A DNA stretch of 64,000 bases from a virus. This document shows positions 16,029 through 25,100 of the stretch, piece by piece (within the stretch, counting starts at the first letter, position 1; each line of letters opens with the position of its first letter). Under the pieces are notes generated by a model, which saw only the letters and a program-made list of their open reading frames with translations, made no database searches and was not told where the DNA came from. The position numbers and the translations under genes are program-made. The stretch is from positions 1-64,000 of the IMG/VR virus record IMGVR_UViG_3300035670_012166; one strand, 5' to 3'.

Positions 16029-17391
16029 CGTTCAAAGAATAATTCTTCAAGAAATATTCTAAATCTTCAGGAGTTCCAAGACCCCACATACCTGAAATGT
16101 CAAATGTTTTAATTTTCTTATTATCTAAAATTGCTTCATTAAACACTGGACAAACATAAAATTCATTATTCACTCTAATGTTCTTTTGAATCATATTTTC
16201 AGCATACTTGACAAAATCAGAACCGTGCTTCCAATAATAAACACCAACAGTGGCAATATCAGAAATAGGATTCTTTTCTGCTACTTCAACAACATAACCA
16301 TCTTCATCAATTTTTGCATAAGACCATTTAGGATGAGTAGCTCTAAAAGAAACAATACCAGCATCTAAATTTTGCTCATTCATTTTATAGAAAAAATCTA
16401 AACTATTCCATTCAATAAACTGATCAGAATTTGCAATAACTAAAGGTTCATCATTATCAATAAATTCCTTAGCCAACAGAACAGTACAAGCAGCACCTTC
16501 AGTAACTCCATCAACTTCAACAATCTTGCAATTATTAGAAACAAGATTTAACATAGAATCTAAATTGTATTTTTCTCTGTGAGCTTTCTGAACTACAAAA
16601 ATATAATTAGCTTCAACATTCAAATTTTCAACTACTACTTGAATCATTGGTTTACTATGTACTTCAATCAATGGTTTTGGAAAAGTATAACCAGCTTGAA
16701 GAAATCTACTACCATTACCAGCCATAGGAATTAATACATTCATCTTTTTATCAACCCATCTTTCTATGTGTTTATTATTACAACTAAATGCATTATATAT
16801 TTTTTCATAGTCAAAGTCATCAGTGTTGTTTACCCTCAATACTTTAGCTCCTGATCTATATGCAGAAGTAAGTCCAGTAGGTGAATCTTCTACTATCAAT
16901 GTAGAATCTGGCAATACACCAAAATATGACATAGCCTTCCAATATATTTCTGGATGAGGCTTAGCATATTTAACATCCTCATTAGAAAGCACTAAATCAA
17001 AATATTCTAAAATACCAAGGTTAGATAAGGCTAAATTTACTGTGTTTTTTACAGAATTAGAGCAACAAGCAATAAGAAATCCATTAAGTTTTAAAGTTTC
17101 AAAAATATCGATAAATTTGTAATTTTTTTGCAACTTAGATAATTCAATAAGTGTGTGCTCTTGTTTTTTATCAAATATATTTTTTTTAGTATCTTCTGAC
17201 AATTTATGTTTTTTGGAAAGAAGATTTAATTTGTCATAAGTTTTCAACCCATCATAATATCTTAGGTGTTCTTCCCAACTAATTACTAAAGAAAGATCTA
17301 TTTCTTGAAGAGCTGAATTCAATGAGTTAAAATGAATTTCCTTTGCTTCTACTAAAACTCCATCAAGATCAAACACAACTAATTTTGCCAT
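16024..17391 (-). CDS. Fused HAD phosphatase and sugar nucleotidyltransferase
   Basis: This 455-residue protein has two domains. Residues 1-215 are a beta-phosphoglucomutase-like HAD: VVFDLDGVLVEA with the two Asp nucleophile/acid, CCSNSVKN, and KPHPEIYWKAM with VEDSPTGLTSA. Residues from about 217 form an NTP-transferase fold: MNVLIPMAGNGSRF, FPKPLIEVHSKPMI, ANSDQFIEW and GLGTPEDLEYFL. The fusion suggests a phosphosugar is trimmed or isomerised and then activated with NTP by one polypeptide, supplying the island's NDP-sugar. TATAAT ends 6 nt before ATG 17391 with no ribosome site. Exact sugar unknown. Confidence 0.88.
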   Translation of the reverse strand: MAKLVVFDLDGVLVEAKEIHFNSLNSALQEIDLSLVISWEEHLRYYDGLKTYDKLNLLSKKHKLSEDTKKNIFDKKQEHTLIELSKLQKNYKFIDIFETLKLNGFLIACCSNSVKNTVNLALSNLGILEYFDLVLSNEDVKYAKPHPEIYWKAMSYFGVLPDSTLIVEDSPTGLTSAYRSGAKVLRVNNTDDFDYEKIYNAFSCNNKHIERWVDKKMNVLIPMAGNGSRFLQAGYTFPKPLIEVHSKPMIQVVVENLNVEANYIFVVQKAHREKYNLDSMLNLVSNNCKIVEVDGVTEGAACTVLLAKEFIDNDEPLVIANSDQFIEWNSLDFFYKMNEQNLDAGIVSFRATHPKWSYAKIDEDGYVVEVAEKNPISDIATVGVYYWKHGSDFVKYAENMIQKNIRVNNEFYVCPVFNEAILDNKKIKTFDISGMWGLGTPEDLEYFLKNYSLNV

Positions 17392-17397
17392 AAATAT

Positions 17398-17403
17398 ATT
17401 ATA
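17398..17403 (-). promoter_or_regulatory. -10 element of HAD-nucleotidyltransferase gene
   Basis: TATAAT on the minus strand ends 6 nt before ATG 17391. No Shine-Dalgarno lies in the interval. Confidence 0.55.
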
Positions 17404-17411
17404 AATAAAGA

Positions 17412-17552
17412 TTATTTCCTTAACGCTTCATCAATCTTCATACCCAACTTCAATAACCTATAACGCAACTTCTGGTAATTAATCTCACAACGGATATCCT
17501 GAGACCAATTATTTCCACCAAACAATTTCTTCTTTGCAGGTTCTATTTCCAA
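17412..17552 (-). pseudogene. Out-of-frame tail of homing endonuclease (remnant)
   Basis: In a frame different from the endonuclease stop at 17509, 46 codons are open and end at 17412. The peptide (KKLFGGNNWSQDIRCEIN, then YQKLRYRLLKLGMK, then IDEALRK) looks like the NUMOD/DNA-binding repeat found at the end of mobile endonucleases. It resembles the in-frame repeat LSDWSKEVDIPKSTLDRRY in the endonuclease itself. A frameshift just before 17509 would join them. No start or ribosome site exists for a separate gene. Confidence 0.6.
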
Positions 17553-18684
17553 TCAAGTCTAAATATCTTGATTTTGGAATATTGTGCTTTTCATAATTGC
17601 TTTTTCCTACAATTCCATTCTTATAATTATCACGAACAATTTTGGCAATTTTATAACTTTCTAAATCTTTTTCAGATTTTTGTTTTCCTAAATTAAGTCT
17701 TTTATCTGTAGAGAAAATTTGTTCAATAGATAATCCTTGTCTGTATCTTCTATCTAAAGTAGATTTCGGAATATCAACTTCTTTGCTCCAATCTGAAAGC
17801 GACAATGTTTTATCATTGTATGTTAGATAAATTGTTTCTTGATTGGATTTTTGATATACATAATTTTCGTCAAACCAAGTACGATTTGATAAGACATCAT
17901 AAATTGTTGAAAGGGGTGTATCTAGTTTTAAAGATATATCCTTAGCTGATAAAGTTTGATGCAAAGTTCTAATAGTATTGGCAACTTCCTGATCTATTTT
18001 TTGATTATTGTGAGGCTTTGGATCTTCACCAACATAATCAGCTAATTCTAAATATTTTTGATATTTTCTTGAAAGTCTTGTTTCTTCTGTCGAATCTTTG
18101 TAAAGCCAATCTAAAAATTTTTTTGCAACATACTTGCCACTAAAATAAAGGTTAGTGTATGTACCATTGTTTTTAATACTGCCTTCACAATTATTATTGT
18201 TTTCATTATAGAATTTTTTTAATCCTGATAAAAAACTTTCAGTCCCTACGATTGATGCTGAATATTGTCCTTTTGAAGGGTTGAAATGAACACATCCATC
18301 ACCATCAAAATATCCTCTAATAAAATTATTCATAAGTTCATTTGAAATATCTTTACACCAATTTAAATTATAAGTTTTATTATTAGTATTAAAATATTTA
18401 TTTATATCTTTTTTAATTTGATTTGAACATATTCTGATAGCTGACTGATCTTGCCCATTTTTTTTGGGAGTAAAATAAATTTTTCCATTATAAGAAATAT
18501 CTTTTTTAAATCTATTTAAAATTTCTTCATCTGATTTGATAATGTTAATTATCAAATAATTCATTTTATTTTCAAAATTGGTTATATGACCATCCGCTGC
18601 AATAAAACCCAAATAATAAGCTGATTTATCATTCAAGTTGGAAAAATAAAAATCATTCAAAGAGTAAGTTCGTTTATCAACCAT
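17509..18684 (-). CDS. LAGLIDADG homing endonuclease with C-terminal DNA-binding repeats
   Basis: A 391-residue protein with two LAGLIDADG motifs, LGFIAADGH (25-33) and FIRGYFDGDG (121-130), so a single chain can form the active site with two acidic residues. A helix-turn-helix stretch follows (LSAKDISLKLDTPLSTIYDVL) and a NUMOD-like repeat (LSLSDWSKEVDIPKSTLDRR). The frame is open from 18720; ATG 18684 is preferred because GGAGAACC lies just upstream. It stands alone between the capsid-gene terminator and the sugar genes, with no visible intron or intein, so it is free-standing and probably mobile. The C-terminus appears cut by a frameshift. Confidence 0.85.
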   Translation of the reverse strand: MVDKRTYSLNDFYFSNLNDKSAYYLGFIAADGHITNFENKMNYLIINIIKSDEEILNRFKKDISYNGKIYFTPKKNGQDQSAIRICSNQIKKDINKYFNTNNKTYNLNWCKDISNELMNNFIRGYFDGDGCVHFNPSKGQYSASIVGTESFLSGLKKFYNENNNNCEGSIKNNGTYTNLYFSGKYVAKKFLDWLYKDSTEETRLSRKYQKYLELADYVGEDPKPHNNQKIDQEVANTIRTLHQTLSAKDISLKLDTPLSTIYDVLSNRTWFDENYVYQKSNQETIYLTYNDKTLSLSDWSKEVDIPKSTLDRRYRQGLSIEQIFSTDKRLNLGKQKSEKDLESYKIAKIVRDNYKNGIVGKSNYEKHNIPKSRYLDLIGNRTCKEEIVWWK

Positions 18685-18720
18685 TTTGGTTCTCCATATT
18701 AGATTATACATCATAAACAA

Positions 18721-18754
18721 AATAATAAGGGAAGATAATTCTTCCCTTATTATT
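18721..18754. terminator. Terminator after major capsid gene
   Basis: A perfect 15-bp stem AATAATAAGGGAAGA / TCTTCCCTTATTATT with a TAAT loop lies between the capsid gene and the homing endonuclease. Leftward transcription meets a T-rich tract (TTATTATTTTGTTT). Confidence 0.88.
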
Positions 18755-18768
18755 AAGAATTCAAATTT

Positions 18769-19623
18769 TTACGAAACTGTGATGCGACTTACAGCGTAAT
18801 CATTTATCAAAGCGAATCCTAATTCTTCATACACAACCCAGCCTAATCTCAATCTCTTTGGATCGTCAGCTGGAAGAACGGTGATGTCTTGGCGAACTGG
18901 CATTGCACCAACGAATTGGGCAGGTGCGAGAACGTAAACACTGTTCTTAGGAACCATTGTGCTGACGTGGATGTCTGCAGAGTAGATATGACCATAGAGA
19001 CCAGTCATAAGAATATCTCTTTGAGTTGCCTCATCGAAGAATTCCTTACCCCAGTTTCTGATATCTTTGTATCTTTGTGGGTGAAGAACAACCTTAGCAC
19101 CAATTAACTCATGCTCTTCAATGAGGGTCAACGCAAGGTTGACATTCTCAGGTTGGAGAGTACCAGAAACTGAAATAGCTTGGTCAGTTGGAACACCAGC
19201 ATTGATGACCTTGAAGACTTCAGTATCTTCTTGTCTTTGGAGGGAGTCCTTAGCACGAACTTGAGCTCTATCGACAATGTAGAATCTTCTTTGGCGAATC
19301 TCATTGAGTCTGATTTGTGGGTGTGCAGCTAACTCAACTGTAGGAACGAGAAGCTCTTCAGCCTCAACCTCAGCAGTAGGAACAGCACCTCTCTTAGGAA
19401 TGACGTATGACTTTACAGCAACGTCTCTCTCATAACGAGCAAGTGCGCCTTGTGGAAGCTCATCAACCATCAAAAGTTTGCGGCCAATTGCTTGATACAT
19501 GAGGGAAGTCTTGATTGGCTCAACCATTGCTTGTGCAAGGGCTGTGCGTCCCTCTGGAGTTTCAAGAGCCATTGCGATAATGGACTCTCTCTGCTCATTT
19601 GTGTTTCTCTTAATCATTGACAT
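18769..19623 (-). CDS. Major capsid protein (HK97 fold)
   Basis: The 284-residue protein has the layout of compact HK97-fold capsid proteins: an N-terminal helix with TPEGRTALAQAMVEPI, an E-loop/beta region (SYVIPKRGAVPTAEV), a long P-domain helix (QPENVNLALTLIEEHEL), VVLHPQRYKDIRNW, and the typical end LGWVVYEELGFALINDYAV. A strong ribosome site (AAAGGAG, 9-10 nt before ATG) and a following terminator fit high expression. It follows protease, scaffold-like and decoration-like genes in the order seen in many tailed phages. No separate delta domain is obvious, so scaffolding must come from other genes. Confidence 0.85.
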   Translation of the reverse strand: MSMIKRNTNEQRESIIAMALETPEGRTALAQAMVEPIKTSLMYQAIGRKLLMVDELPQGALARYERDVAVKSYVIPKRGAVPTAEVEAEELLVPTVELAAHPQIRLNEIRQRRFYIVDRAQVRAKDSLQRQEDTEVFKVINAGVPTDQAISVSGTLQPENVNLALTLIEEHELIGAKVVLHPQRYKDIRNWGKEFFDEATQRDILMTGLYGHIYSADIHVSTMVPKNSVYVLAPAQFVGAMPVRQDITVLPADDPKRLRLGWVVYEELGFALINDYAVSRITVS

Positions 19624-19656
19624 TTGATTTTTTCTCCTTTAAAAATTCCTTACCGA

Positions 19657-20310
19657 TTAGACTCCACTAAGTTGGGTGAAGTAAAGAAGGCCAGCAGCAG
19701 AGTCATAACTATCAACTCTACCAACAATAACGCCATCGGTTCCAACAGTGCCTAATTTACAAAGCTTACCAGCATTGCCAGAAGCAGCAGCAACTGTGAG
19801 AAGATCACCAACAGCAGGGGTCCAACCACCAGCAGCACCATCTTGGGTGACAGAAGTAGATGCAACACCAACGAATCTATCGGTAATAAATTGTGCGCCT
19901 GGGGTATTGAAAACTCCAACACCTCTTCTTGGACCTTCATATCCTGAAGAACCAGCAGTTGGGTTTGTTACACCATTGACGTTTTCAGCCAAGAAGTCGC
20001 CAATAGCTCTCTTTGAAACAACATAGAAACCATTGTTGTTAGCTTGAAGAACACCATTGGAATCGGTGTAAGAAGAACCAACTGGATCAGCAAGAATCAT
20101 GGTGTTGCCAGTTCTTGCAGTATCATCTGCAGAGAAACCAACAAATTTACCTAATTGTTGTTGAAGGGTTGTGAAACCTGTAGCAGCTCTGTAAGCAGCA
20201 GCAACAGTTCCGTCACTCTGAAGGAAGAGTGCGTCACCTGCAAGCCATGAAGCAGAAGCAGCTGTGTTGTAGTTAGCAACTACAAGAGTGTTTAATGCAC
20301 GAATAGCCAT
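19657..20310 (-). CDS. Probable capsid decoration/head structural protein
   Basis: A 217-residue protein, rich in Gly, Ala, Val, Thr and Ser and with almost no Lys, predicted to be all-beta (ALNTLVVANYNTAAS; GLLYFTQLSGV). Composition and position directly upstream of the capsid gene in the same leftward operon fit a head decoration or stabilising protein. A clear TAGGAG ribosome site precedes ATG 20310. I recognise no specific family; a minor capsid or tail-tube-like role cannot be excluded. Confidence 0.65.
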   Translation of the reverse strand: MAIRALNTLVVANYNTAASASWLAGDALFLQSDGTVAAAYRAATGFTTLQQQLGKFVGFSADDTARTGNTMILADPVGSSYTDSNGVLQANNNGFYVVSKRAIGDFLAENVNGVTNPTAGSSGYEGPRRGVGVFNTPGAQFITDRFVGVASTSVTQDGAAGGWTPAVGDLLTVAAASGNAGKLCKLGTVGTDGVIVGRVDSYDSAAGLLYFTQLSGV

Positions 20311-20342
20311 TATATTTTCTCCTAAAATTTATTGTGAGGTGA

Positions 20343-22034
20343 TTAATCCTCGATTTTTGGCATTGTCCAAGTGCCTTTAAGAGCACTTTGGATGTCAAGA
20401 GCTGCACTGTTGTTGGAAAATCCACCAGACATTGCAGGAGATGTAGATACGCCTAATGTTGAAGCGGTTCTAGTACTCATTCTTTCAGCAGCTGCAGCAG
20501 CAACTCTTTCAGTTGATGATTGTGCAGACTTGAGTAAAAGTTTGGTTTGTCTGATCATAGAATCAGCTTTCAAACCATCGTTGAGCATTTGCTCAGCGTA
20601 TGAATCAACTTCGTCAGAAGTGATAATTCCAGCTAAAGCTAATTTTGTTGCACAGCTATAAGAACACTTGATTCTTGCTGTATCAACAGAAGCTTTAAGT
20701 TCAGTAACAGTTGTAGCTTTGCCAGGAAGTTGAAATTCAGCGCCTGAAGGACCTTTACCAGTCAATTTAAGACCTTCTTCGTGAACAGGCTCTTGAATTT
20801 GCTCAGATTTTCTTTCCATATCTTCTGATTCTTCCTCATCAGACTTATCAGAAGCAGTTCTATTTGTTGGGCACTCTTTGTTTGCACAGCGAGTGTTGTC
20901 ATCTTCCATCTCAGCTTCAGTCATAGACATTCTTGTACCACAAGCAGTGCATTCAACATCATGTTTGGAAGCACTAACAGATTTTGTTGATTTATGTGGC
21001 ATAGCTGGCATTTGAGTTGGAACTTCAGGATGTTTAACATCTTCAAATCCTTCAGAAGGATTCTCTAATTTATCCCAATCAACTGTATACTCTAAAGAAC
21101 CATCACCGGAACCTTCAAATTTCATAGGCTTTGTGACTGAAGGAAATTCCAAATGATCACCATTAACAGTTGGAACTTTTTGTTCAGCCCAAGTTGGATT
21201 TTGTTCCTTGAGTGAATTACCTTCACTACTTTGCATAGTCATAGAAGGATAATCTACTTCACCTTCCATATTGACTAAATCTTCGTTATATTTAAAAGAG
21301 GCTGACGCAGGATAAGTCTCTTCTTCAGATGCAATCTTCTTGAGAATTTCTTCTCTTTCTGCTCTTCTCATAAGGGCTTCTCTCTGTGCTTTGCGCTCAG
21401 CCAATGATTGTTTATTCATTGATCTAACCTCGTTGCTTGTTTTCATAAGTTGTGTTTCATCATCTTCATCATCATCAGACATTGAATCTTCATCATCATC
21501 ATTAAAATGAGTAATTTCATCTTCATCATCTTCTGAATCAACATCTCCGCCAAGAAGATTATCTAGCGCCTCTTGCACAGCTTTTTGTGCTTGGTCAACC
21601 ATATCAGCGGGAACTTCAATCTCAAAAGTGGCGACATCATCACTATCTTCTACTTCGTCTTCGTCTTCCATATCGTCTGACATATCATCAGACATTTCTT
21701 CATTTTCATCATCTGAATCCTCATCACTCTCAAAGTGATGGAACTCTAAATCTTCATCATCATCGTCAGATTCATCTTTTGCGAAGTCAACAGTCTCTTT
21801 GCCATGATCAAGGTCCAAATTGGAGAAATCAAGACCAGCTTGTTTTGCAATATTTGGTAGATATTTTGCTCTAATTGCTTTTGCTACAACAATTGCTTCA
21901 TTATTGTTTAATGATGCAGTTTTCGTCATATCTGAAGCACAATTCAAAAGATCTTCCTTATCAGTTGCATTGATTTCAGCTAATCTCATTGCTGCAAATC
22001 TTCCCTGATTGGCTCTATTCGAATTTTTGTTCAT
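20343..22034 (-). CDS. Acidic scaffold/core-like protein with zinc ribbon
   Basis: A 563-residue, low-complexity protein. Residues about 80-200 are extremely acidic (runs of Asp/Glu), followed by a Lys/Arg/Glu helix (LAERKAQREALMRRAEREE). A zinc ribbon follows, with CTACGTRM and CANKECP near residues 360-390. The C-terminal helical part ends in Ala/Ser-rich AAAAAERMSTRTAST. It sits between the protease and capsid genes, the usual place of a scaffold. The motif KTAS/RTAS recurs three or more times and may mark cleavage. GGGAAG gives a ribosome site 12 nt before ATG 22034. Function inferred from place and composition only. Confidence 0.65.
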   Translation of the reverse strand: MNKNSNRANQGRFAAMRLAEINATDKEDLLNCASDMTKTASLNNNEAIVVAKAIRAKYLPNIAKQAGLDFSNLDLDHGKETVDFAKDESDDDDEDLEFHHFESDEDSDDENEEMSDDMSDDMEDEDEVEDSDDVATFEIEVPADMVDQAQKAVQEALDNLLGGDVDSEDDEDEITHFNDDDEDSMSDDDEDDETQLMKTSNEVRSMNKQSLAERKAQREALMRRAEREEILKKIASEEETYPASASFKYNEDLVNMEGEVDYPSMTMQSSEGNSLKEQNPTWAEQKVPTVNGDHLEFPSVTKPMKFEGSGDGSLEYTVDWDKLENPSEGFEDVKHPEVPTQMPAMPHKSTKSVSASKHDVECTACGTRMSMTEAEMEDDNTRCANKECPTNRTASDKSDEEESEDMERKSEQIQEPVHEEGLKLTGKGPSGAEFQLPGKATTVTELKASVDTARIKCSYSCATKLALAGIITSDEVDSYAEQMLNDGLKADSMIRQTKLLLKSAQSSTERVAAAAAERMSTRTASTLGVSTSPAMSGGFSNNSAALDIQSALKGTWTMPKIED

Positions 22035-22152
22035 TTTTTATGCTGCTTCCCTTAATAAAAATAAAATCTTTTATCAAAGAATCTATAAATTAGTTTTATA
22101 AACTTTTTTTTAACTTCTAGATAAGTTGTTTTTACACCTTTTTTAAAGAAAA

Positions 22153-22180
22153 ATAAGTGAGGGAATTATCCCCCACTTAT
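22153..22180 (-). terminator. Terminator after protease/scaffold gene
   Basis: ATAAGTGGGGGATAATTCCCTCACTTAT on the transcribed strand forms a stem of about 11 bp (one G-T or mismatch) followed by TTTTTCTTT. The remaining DNA to 22034 is AT-rich with no gene; it may hold a promoter for the scaffold gene. Confidence 0.8.
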
Positions 22181-22190
22181 CTATCAATTT

Positions 22191-25100
22191 TTAGTCAATC
22201 CAAGTGATTGTAACATCAAGCTTTGATGGATCATTCTTAGAAGCTTGTACAGATGTTCTAGAATAATTTCCACACTTGTAGCAGAATGTATTATTTTTTA
22301 CTTTATGTGCTTCTCTATCACCGCAAGATGGGCAAACCATTCCAATTGGTAACATAGATTCTGCTTTTCTGTCAAATGCAGGTAAAGCAGTTTTCAAGTA
22401 AACATCTGAATCAACAGTAGCAGAAAGTCTTACCATTGTTTTGATATCAGAAGCAACAGGTCCCATACCAGGAGCAGCTGGAGCAGGTGCAGGTGTTTCA
22501 GTAGGTGCAGTAGCTGCTCCTAAACCAGTATCTGGTCCAAGTCCCATTGGTTCTTCACCCATATCAGACTTGCCCTTATCTCCCATAGAAATAAGTTCAA
22601 TTGATTGCATAATTTTGTATGTAGTGCCACAGCTTTGACAATCTGCATTAGACTCTGAAATATTTACATCATCAGAACCACAAACAGGACATACTGATCC
22701 CCAAGGTTTCTTTTCACCTGGTTCTGTCATTGCATCCATATCAGCAGATTCATTCATATCTGCTCCGCCAGTTAATGAAGAAATTCCTAAATCTCCACCA
22801 GCAGGAGCAGTAGCACCTAAGCCTGGATCAACAGGACCAGCAGCAGGACCAGCAGGAGCTGGAGCACCCATTCCTGGCATTGCTTGAGCATATTTAGCTA
22901 AGACACTGTCTCTTCTTTCTTTTCTTGCGATTCTTGCAGTTTCTGTCATAATTACAGGAACATCTTCACCGCCTTCAATTACTTCTCCAACTTCACCAGA
23001 TTCTGCTGAGTCTGTTTTGAATGTTTTAGAAGATGCAGTTGAAACAGTAGCTGTAACATCGCCATTTTCAGATACAAATAAATCAGTAAAAGAGAATGTT
23101 CCAGGATCTACTTGGAAACCGTGTCCTTGCAATACTTCAATAGCCTTTTGCTTGAATGTTTCATCAAAATTGCTATCTGATGGTTGAACACCATCTAAAT
23201 CTTCAGCTCTGCAGATAAATCTAATGCATTCTGATTTGCTTTGAGTAATTGTCATACCAGCAGTTCTTTCAGAAGCAACTACTGCTTTGGCAACTAATTT
23301 TTCTGCAACTTCAAATTCTTCACAAAGTCTCTTAGCAGCCTTTGCAATTTTTCTTGTGCTAATGCCAAAATTTGTTGAATAATCTGCTAACCAACCAACA
23401 ACATTATCAGAAATGTTCTTTGTTGATGCAGTTTTAACACCCCAGAATTCTCTTCTTGCTCTTGCTCTTAATCTGCCATCAGTAGCAGTTGCAGTCTTTG
23501 CTTTATCAATAGCAGCCATCAATTGCTTTTCTGGCATAGCATCTACGGAATCTACTACTTCATCAGGAGTTGTTCCAGTTTCTTTCGAGGACATTGCCAT
23601 AGCGGAAATTGCAGATTTAAGATCATCTTTAGAGATAAGATCAGCATCAGCATCTACTGCAGACATAAGAGCTGATTTAAGTTCTTCATTTTTTGAAGGA
23701 GTGACATCAACATCTAATCCTTCTTCAGGAACAGCAGCATCTTTCATAAGTAATTCAGCAATTCTTGTGATGCCTTCTTTTGTAATTTCGCCTTCTTCAA
23801 CTGCTACTGAAAGAGCATCAGAAAGATCTTTAGCTGTAATATCTGCAGAAACAGCAGCGCCTAATTGCTTAAGAATAGCTGCAACAGAATTATCAGGTTC
23901 CATTTCTTGATTGAAGAAATCTGCTCTTTCTGATTTATCAGATTCCATAGCAGAACCAGCAGCTGCTGTACCAATCATTTCTGGAAGCATTGGTTCATCA
24001 GACAATGTTTGTGCCACTCTAAGAATAGTTTTAGGAGTTTCATAAGAAGAAACTACAGCTCTTCCTAAAGCATTAATTGTAGCAGCCATAATTTCATGAG
24101 CACTTGCTGATCCTTCTGCTCTATGATTTGATAATTGCTCTTCAAGAATTCCAGTAGGTACACCGTGAGTAACTTCTTCAACAAGTTGAGTTAATGTTTC
24201 TCTTACAGCATCATCCTTGACTCTTCTGCCATAAAGACCAGCATCACCAAGAAGAATCTCTTTGACTGCATCTTGACCTTCGCCAGTTTGCTTAGATTTG
24301 AGTTGTTCTTCTTTAGTGTTCTCATTAACTCCAGTGTTCTTACTCTTAACGCCATCAACTAAGTTGTCGTAAGATTCACCTTTTCTAACTTCATCAAGTT
24401 GCTTTTCTCTGTCATCAAGTCTTTCTTTAACATCAAGCAATGCAGTTCTGACAAATTTAGAATAATCATTGAGTAATTCTGCAGCAACTCTTGTACCTTG
24501 TCCATTTTCCATCAAGTTTAATTGATTTTCATTAAGGATAGGTTCCCAAGCAGTTCTTTTGCCATTTGTGTAGCCTGTAATTGAACCATCAGTAGAAAGA
24601 ACAACTCTATTGCCAGCATTGTCTTCGACTTTGAAATCGATTGTAACTGCAGCAGCAAGTTTTTTTCTTTGCTCTGATGCAATCTTTGCAAAGTGATCCA
24701 TTTGATTTCTGCTCCCCGCCACGAAAGGCGTATTTGTTTTTATGTTTTTACTTCTTTCATTAGCAATTCTAATGACATTATCAATACTTTTTTGTACTTG
24801 CTTTTGATCATTTAAATTTTCTTTTAAATTTAAAATGCTCTTAGTTAAGTTTAAAAGTTTATTAGAAGATGAATTAGTTTGGGTACTTGCAAAAACTTCT
24901 CTTTTGCCATCTTTTGATGCCCATACTAAATTATTATAGCTAGAGGCTAAAGCTACGCCTCCTCCTATTTGTGGACCTTGGTTTTGATTTAATGATAAAT
25001 CCATAATTTTTCCAACAGAATCAGTTGGAGAATAATTAGCCAGTCCCACATTAGCTGCCATAGGAGAAGCTTGTTGTGCTTGACCTGGCTGACCTTGTTG

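Noticed and set aside
1-17391. Reading the sugar island as host chromosomal DNA next to a prophage
   Set aside because: No integrase, att repeat or host housekeeping gene is seen, start-site style is the same as in the phage block, and base composition does not change visibly at 17.4 kb. It is more simply part of the phage genome.
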